From the NCBI RefSeq assembly GCF_001425055.1, contig NZ_LMDK01000008.1:1-33567 (forward strand): 33,567 nt of DNA. Reading direction: 5' to 3'. The stretch's first letter is position 1. The number at the start of each line of letters is the position of its first letter. The notes under the pieces are model-generated. The model was not told the DNA's origin. It ran no database searches and saw only the letters and a program-made list of their open reading frames with translations. This DNA comes from Pelomonas sp. Root1237 (GTDB taxonomy: Bacteria; Pseudomonadota; Gammaproteobacteria; Burkholderiales; Burkholderiaceae_C). Of this stretch, positions 29,618-33,567 are shown one piece after another. Both the position numbers and the translations under genes were made by a program.

Positions 29618-32413
29618 TCAAAACTTCACACGTGCGGTCAGGTAGAACTGGCGGCCGTTCTTGTAGATGGCGCGCGGCTGCACTTCCGAGGCGTAGTACT
29701 TCAGCTTCGGGTCGTTCAGGTTCTGCGCATCCAGGCTGACGGCGAAGTTGTCGTTGATCTTGTAGCCCAGAGACGCCGACAGCACGCCGTTGCCCTTCTG
29801 GAAGTAGTCCGTGCCGCGGTCGGTGCCGATGAAGATGTCATCGGTGTAGCTGTAGTTCACGCGAGCCGAGAAGTGGTCGTTCTCGAAGAAGCCGCCCAGG
29901 GTGAACGAGTTCTTCACATCGCCGCGCAGCACATGGCCGTCCTGGTCGTGACCGTCCGCGAAGGTGTAGTTCGCCGTCACGCCAAAGTTGTTGGCGATGG
30001 GCGTCTCGAACGCGAATTCCAGACCGGTGACGGAAGCCTTCTTGTTGGTCAGGCCGGTGATGACGAACTGACGGTTCACCAGTTGCTGCACGCCACCCTG
30101 CTGGTTGGTGTTGCCCAGCAGCACGGGGTAGGTGCTGGTGAACGTGCCGTTCGTGATGTAGCTGCCCATCTGCATGTGGAAGGCACCCATCGACACGAAG
30201 GCGCGCGGCGCGAAGTACCACTCGATGTTGGCATCGAAGTTGGTGGAGCGGATCGGCTTCAGGTCAGGGTTGCCGGCCGTGCCGCCACCGATGGCGTTGT
30301 TGTCCAGGAACATGCCCGTCGTGCTCAGCGACGTGAAGGCAGACAACGCCGTGTAGTCGGCGCGGGTCACCGTGCGGCTCACGGCCAGGCGGCCCACCAC
30401 ATCGCGGCGGATGTCCACACGCACGCTGGCGCTGGGCAGCAGGTCGGTGTAGCTGCGGTCAGCGGAGGTAGCCGTGAAGTCACCGAACGCCGACGACACA
30501 TCAGCCTTCTCGCCCGGGAAGCTGGGGCGGAACGAACCCGAGGACTGCTTGGTGCGCACGGCGCGCAGACCGACGTTGCCGCTCCAGCCGTCGCCTTCCA
30601 GGTTGCCCTGCAGGTAGGCGGCGGTGGTGGTTTCCTTCACGCTGTATTCGCCGCCGTCCATGGGCGAGCGGCGCGCGATGGGATCGCGGTTGGTGACGCG
30701 GCTGTTGTACTCGGCCAGGGCCGCGGCCGAGATATAGGTCAGGTTGGTCGGGAAGCCTTGCCCCAAGCCGCTGCCGTAGTTGCCCGGGAAGGACTGGCTG
30801 AAGGCCGGCAGGGTGTAGGGCGAGAGCTGGGGCGCATCGTTGCCGTTCGCATCGGCGCAGGCGCTGGGCTTGCTCCAGTCCCAGGGGCCGACGCGGTACG
30901 GCGTGCCGGTAGCACAGCCCGGGCCCTGGTTCAGCGTCGCATCGGTGTGGCGCTTGTGCTGGGCACTGCGCACGCCGAACTTCAGGCTCTTCAGCACGCC
31001 GGAGTCGAGCGAGTACTCGCCGTCGACCTGGGCCCAGCTTTCCTTGTCGTGCACGATGACGTGCTCGGCGCCGAAGATCCAGTCAAAGCCCACCGTGGGG
31101 TTGGTGAAGCTGAAGGCGGGCGCGGTGTCGTTGCCTTGCAAGGCATAGCTGGCCCGCGTGGCGGCGATGTGCGGCTCAACCACATCTTGGCTGACGGTCT
31201 GGCCTTTGCCCTTGGACGTGCCGGCATTGGCGGTCAGCGTCAGCGCGCTGTTGACCTTGAAGCTGCCATCCAGGCTCAGGAAGTTGCTCTCGGCAGAGGC
31301 CTTGCGCGAGATCATGTCGTAGTAGCCGGCGGTCGACGAGCTGGCCCAGTCGAAGGTGGCCTGCGTCAGTGTCTTCACGCCCTTGCTGTCGGTCGCGATC
31401 TTGTAGTTCGAGATCGTGGCGCTGTTGATCAGGCCGGCGCGCGGCGCGATCAGGTAATTGCGGTTGTAGTTGTCCGCGTCCATCTTGGACGAGAAGCCCG
31501 TCAGCGTGAGGTCCACGTCCTGGGTGGGCTTGAACTGGGCGCGCACCAGCCCGCCCTTGCGCTCGCGCTCCTGCGTGAAATAGGCGGCGCCGATCAGGTC
31601 GGGGGTGTAGACGCCGTTCAGCTCGGGATGGGCCGCGACGAGGGCGGGCGCATTGGTGCTGTCCAGCTTGTTGATGAAGCCCAGCGTTTCCACGCCATCG
31701 CGACGCAGGCTGCGCTTTTCCGAGAAGGCTTGCACCAGGACGCCGAAGGTCTTGGACTCGTTCTTGAAGTTGGCCAGCACGCTGAGCTGCGGGTCCGTCT
31801 TCTTGGGCAGGCTGGCGTAAACCGCGCCCAGGCCTGCTTCGAAGGTCAGCGCCTTGGCGAAGTCCAGCGGCTTGCGGGTGATGATGTTCACCGAACCTGC
31901 CGTGCCGCCTTCCACCAGGGATGCTTCGGCGCTCTTGCGCACTTCCACGCGGCTGACGAGTTCGGAGGGCAGCAGCGAGTAGCTCACGCTGCGGCCGACG
32001 CCGGCACCGGTCTGGTCCAGCACGAACCAGTCGCCATTGGCGATGCCGTGGCTGTCGAGCAGGGTCTGCGTCAGGCTGGGGTTGGTGCCGCGCAGGCCCA
32101 CGCGGTCACGTTCGTCGAAGCCGCCGGAGCCGCCGGCCGGGCTGTTCAGGATGGTGACCCCAGGCACGCGGGCCAGCGAGTCGGCCACGTTCTTGTCGGG
32201 CATCTTGCCGATGTCTTCGGCCGAGATGACGTCGATGTGGGCGTCGGCATTGCGTTTGACGCTCAGCGACTTTTCCTGCGACGCACGGATACCGGTGATG
32301 GTGACCGTGTCCAGTTGCTGGGGAGCCGGGGCTTGCTGCGCCATGGCGGCGCCGCTGGCGCCAAGCAAAGCGATGAGTACCGCCTGCGAGATGGGAGTCT
32401 GCTTGACCTTCAT
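29618..32413 (-). CDS. TonB-dependent receptor 2, CUT type
   Basis: The 931-residue outer membrane protein has a signal peptide (cleavage after AMA, near residue 25). A TonB-box/plug start (LDTVTITGIRASQEKSL, KMPDKNVADSLARVPGV, VGLRGTNPSLTQTLLDSHG) and a barrel ending in the terminal phenylalanine of LTARVKF follow. It shares family and leader style with the first receptor but differs widely in the barrel and has an extra cysteine-containing loop (GCATGTPYRVGPWDW...SACAD). It is therefore not a recent duplicate and may take a different oligosaccharide. GAGGA lies about eight bases before the ATG. Its promoter region is paralogous to that of receptor 1. The halogenase gene lies downstream, past a terminator. 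Confidence 0.94.
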   Translation of the reverse strand: MKVKQTPISQAVLIALLGASGAAMAQQAPAPQQLDTVTITGIRASQEKSLSVKRNADAHIDVISAEDIGKMPDKNVADSLARVPGVTILNSPAGGSGGFDERDRVGLRGTNPSLTQTLLDSHGIANGDWFVLDQTGAGVGRSVSYSLLPSELVSRVEVRKSAEASLVEGGTAGSVNIITRKPLDFAKALTFEAGLGAVYASLPKKTDPQLSVLANFKNESKTFGVLVQAFSEKRSLRRDGVETLGFINKLDSTNAPALVAAHPELNGVYTPDLIGAAYFTQERERKGGLVRAQFKPTQDVDLTLTGFSSKMDADNYNRNYLIAPRAGLINSATISNYKIATDSKGVKTLTQATFDWASSSTAGYYDMISRKASAESNFLSLDGSFKVNSALTLTANAGTSKGKGQTVSQDVVEPHIAATRASYALQGNDTAPAFSFTNPTVGFDWIFGAEHVIVHDKESWAQVDGEYSLDSGVLKSLKFGVRSAQHKRHTDATLNQGPGCATGTPYRVGPWDWSKPSACADANGNDAPQLSPYTLPAFSQSFPGNYGSGLGQGFPTNLTYISAAALAEYNSRVTNRDPIARRSPMDGGEYSVKETTTAAYLQGNLEGDGWSGNVGLRAVRTKQSSGSFRPSFPGEKADVSSAFGDFTATSADRSYTDLLPSASVRVDIRRDVVGRLAVSRTVTRADYTALSAFTSLSTTGMFLDNNAIGGGTAGNPDLKPIRSTNFDANIEWYFAPRAFVSMGAFHMQMGSYITNGTFTSTYPVLLGNTNQQGGVQQLVNRQFVITGLTNKKASVTGLEFAFETPIANNFGVTANYTFADGHDQDGHVLRGDVKNSFTLGGFFENDHFSARVNYSYTDDIFIGTDRGTDYFQKGNGVLSASLGYKINDNFAVSLDAQNLNDPKLKYYASEVQPRAIYKNGRQFYLTARVKF

Positions 32414-32522
32414 ATGCTGTTCCTCGTTGTGGCCAATGAATTGGGGCGGCGGTGACTGCTTCGGGTGCGTTGCATACCACCTTCGGTCCGGTTGATGCCT
32501 TGTTTGCCCTCAAAAGCGCATC

Positions 32523-32571
32523 CAACCAGTGCCATGCCACTGTAACGATTGATAACGCCACTTTGCTACCA
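32523..32571 (-). promoter_or_regulatory. Receptor 2 promoter with two phased NagQ-type boxes
   Basis: The minus strand carries TGGTAG (32571-32566), TGGCGT (32560-32555), TGGCAT (32539-32534) and TGGTTG (32528-32523). These are the same four half-sites in the same order and spacing (11, 21, 11) as before receptor 1, at nearly the same distance from the start codon. A TACAGT hexamer takes the place of TATAGT between the boxes. Confidence 0.65.
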
Positions 32572-32663
32572 ATTTTTACTGGGGGGTTTCCCGAGTGGTG
32601 GCGGCAAAGTGTCTGCTCATTGGGTGGCGCCCTCTCTGGGGCGACCAATCTAGCGGATCAAAT

Positions 32664-32680
32664 TGGTGCTTAATTGGTAT
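32664..32680 (+). promoter_or_regulatory. NagQ-type box upstream of receptor 2
   Basis: TGGTGC (32664-32669), spacer TTAAT, TGGTAT (32675-32680) on the plus strand. It is the counterpart of the box at 25491-25507 but with half-site strengths in reverse order. There is no plus-strand gene here until the tRNAs, so it probably acts on receptor 2 from a distance. Confidence 0.5.
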
Positions 32681-32762
32681 CTTTGCGCGTATAAAACTGT
32701 TGCGCTTGGGCGACGCGACCCTTGTGCAAGTCGTAAGAAGGCGCCCGGCAGTGCTCGCCAGC

Positions 32763-32801
32763 TGGTAGCTGGGTGGCCTTGATCTGGTTTTGTATTGGTC
32801 C
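32763..32801 (+). promoter_or_regulatory. Array of four NagQ-type half-sites at 11-bp steps
   Basis: Four hexamers start at 32763 (TGGTAG), 32774 (TGGCCT), 32785 (TGGTTT) and 32796 (TGGTCC), each separated by five bases. No other site in the window has four in a row. It lies 350 bp before receptor 2 and 135 bp before the tRNA promoter. The 565-bp gap 32414-32978 otherwise holds only the other boxes and the tRNA promoter; short open frames there look spurious. Confidence 0.55.
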
Positions 32802-32935
32802 GAGGCGAGGCGACGCCTGGGTGCCGTGGCGAGGCTGGGCGTCGCCAGGGAAGGCGAGATGAGCGGAGCGCCAGGGGAATCGTCCCGGGCCACGTTTTCG
32901 CGCTCTTTGTCTCTGGCTTCTTCGTGAGGCGGCTG

Positions 32936-32963
32936 TTGCGCCCCATTTGCCCTGTGCTATAGT
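32936..32963 (+). promoter_or_regulatory. Sigma-70 promoter of the tRNA-tuf operon
   Basis: TTGCGC (32936-32941), a 16-bp spacer and TATAGT (32958-32963) form a sigma-70 promoter. A GC-rich discriminator (TGCGGGC) follows, as in stable-RNA promoters under stringent control. It lies 15 bases before tRNA-Tyr and probably drives the three tRNAs and tuf. Confidence 0.75.
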
Positions 32964-32978
32964 TGCGGGCTTGCCTCA

Positions 32979-33063
32979 GGAGGGGTGGCCGAGTGGTTAA
33001 AGGCAGCAGACTGTAAATCTGCCCGCATAGCGTACGCTGGTTCGAATCCAGCCTCCTCCACCA
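32979..33063 (+). tRNA. tRNA-Tyr (GTA)
   Basis: An 85-base class II tRNA with a 7-bp acceptor stem (GGAGGGG with CTCCTCC, one G-U), anticodon GTA within ACTGTAAAT, a long variable arm, the T-loop GGTTCGAATCC and an encoded CCA at 33061-33063. Confidence 0.97.
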
Positions 33064-33101
33064 AAACTGCCGTTGCTGGCGGTTGCGGCAGGGCTCCCAG
33101 A

Positions 33102-33175
33102 GCGGGAGTAGTTCAATGGTAGAACCTTAGCCTTCCAAGCTAATGACACGGGTTCGATTCCCGTTTCCCGCTCCA
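33102..33175 (+). tRNA. tRNA-Gly (TCC)
   Basis: Acceptor stem GCGGGAG pairs with TTCCCGC (one G-U). The anticodon stem TTAGC/GCTAA encloses the loop CTTCCAA, giving anticodon TCC. T-arm GGGTTCGATTCCC and encoded CCA at 33173-33175 are present. It follows tRNA-Tyr by 38 bases. Confidence 0.97.
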
Positions 33176-33249
33176 ATCCGGGCGGTTTGGTTGGTCAGCG
33201 TCGACACCGGTTTGCCGGCCAGTTCATCTGGCGTCAAACCCGTGCCGAT

Positions 33250-33324
<75 letters not shown>

Positions 33325-33376
33325 CAGATTTTCTCTTTTTCTACTCGTTTCAACGGGTTCGCCTCAGGAGCGCAAG

Positions 33377-33567
33377 ATGGCAAAAGGCAAGTTTGAACGG
33401 ACCAAGCCGCACGTGAACGTGGGCACGATTGGCCACGTTGACCATGGCAAGACGACGCTGACGGCAGCGATCGCGACCGTGCTGTCCAAGAAGTTCGGCG
33501 GCGAGGCCAAGGCCTACGACCAGATCGACGCAGCGCCTGAAGAAAAGGCCCGCGGCATCACGATCAA
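33377..33567 (+). CDS. tuf: Elongation factor Tu, 5' part only
   Basis: The first 63 residues read [19 protein letters not shown] and include the GTP-binding P-loop GHVDHGKT and the switch region ending EKARGITI, which is diagnostic of EF-Tu. The gene runs off the right edge of the window. CAGGAG lies seven bases before the ATG. It is transcribed together with the three upstream tRNA genes. EF-Tu delivers aminoacyl-tRNA to the ribosome. Confidence 0.98.
   Translation, partial: MAKGKFERTKPHVNVGTIGHVDHGKTTLTAAIATVLSKKFGGEAKAYDQIDAAPEEKARGITI

Noticed and set aside
27813..29645. 610-codon open frame on the plus strand opposite the halogenase
   Set aside because: Antisense shadow of a gene with intact FAD, lysine and WxWxIP motifs; no domain or ribosome-binding site of its own.
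29873..32455. 860-codon open frame on the plus strand opposite receptor 2
   Set aside because: It mirrors the receptor gene codon for codon; strong GC at third positions leaves the antisense frame without stops. The encoded sequence is low-complexity (repeated AQ, GR, VG) and matches no family, while the receptor frame has full domain structure.
32664..32801. Short direct repeats considered as a CRISPR or iteron array
   Set aside because: Units are 6 bp with 5-bp spacers and recur before other genes of the locus; no 25-35 bp repeats, cas genes or replication gene exist. An operator array explains them better.
32576..32946. Two short minus-strand open frames upstream of receptor 2
   Set aside because: They overlap the operator array and tRNA promoter region, lack a ribosome-binding site and resemble no protein; the region reads as regulatory DNA.

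Overview
The window looks like a GC-rich chromosomal segment from a betaproteobacterium of the order Burkholderiales, probably near Roseateles, Mitsuaria or Pelomonas. The evidence is the Burkholderiales-type 5S rRNA at the left edge, the tRNA-Tyr/tRNA-Gly/tRNA-Thr/tuf run at the right edge, and the protein families between them. The genus is inference. No insertion sequence, integrase, CRISPR array or phage gene was seen.

Layout. (1) 1-161: end of an rRNA operon (5' truncated 5S rRNA) and its terminator. (2) 0.3-3.8 kb: a 2H phosphoesterase, a LysR regulator, a divergent alpha/beta hydrolase and a DsbA-like isomerase. (3) 3.8-10.5 kb: an envelope-lipid neighbourhood holding a PlcP/LpxH-like metallophosphoesterase, phosphatidylserine decarboxylase, a class III PLP enzyme, a small membrane protein with Mpo1/DUF962 iron-ligand motifs, a GT4 glycosyltransferase and an LplT-like lysophospholipid flippase. 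(4) 10.6-32.8 kb: a large N-acetylglucosamine/chitin utilization locus of the TonB-dependent CUT type. (5) 32.9 kb to the end: a tRNA promoter, three tRNA genes and the start of tuf.

The GlcNAc locus centres on ten tightly packed plus-strand genes (12247-22523): BadF-type amino-sugar kinase, GntR regulator (NagQ-like), NagA deacetylase, SIS-type deaminase (NagB-II), NagZ-like GH3, AmpG-like permease, secreted GH16, secreted GH18 chitinase, NagX-like membrane protein, and a DUF6445 protein with a possible 2OG-Fe(II) site. Most junctions are 1-4 base stop/start overlaps. Around it lie a TPR protein (10604-12076, minus), two large TonB-dependent receptors (22597-25245 and 29618-32413, minus), two tandem JmjC/cupin-8 proteins (25680-27667, plus) and a flavin-dependent tryptophan-halogenase-family protein (27816-29426, minus). 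In the inferred pathway, chitin fragments are cut by GH18 and possibly GH16, pass the outer membrane through the receptors and the inner membrane through the permease/NagX, are split by NagZ, phosphorylated, deacetylated and deaminated to fructose-6-phosphate.

The most interesting signal is regulatory. Every control region of the locus carries direct repeats of TGGTAT-like hexamers spaced 11 bp start to start (6 + 5 spacer), on both strands, including one array of four consecutive half-sites at 32763-32801. Both receptor genes have recognisably paralogous upstream regions with an identical 26-bp core. This suggests that one factor, most simply the encoded GntR protein, controls catabolism, receptors and the oxygenase/halogenase genes together. 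Four oxidative enzymes of unknown substrate (DUF6445, two JmjC/cupin-8, halogenase) inside a GlcNAc regulon are the best candidate for an undescribed receptor- or glycan-modifying system.
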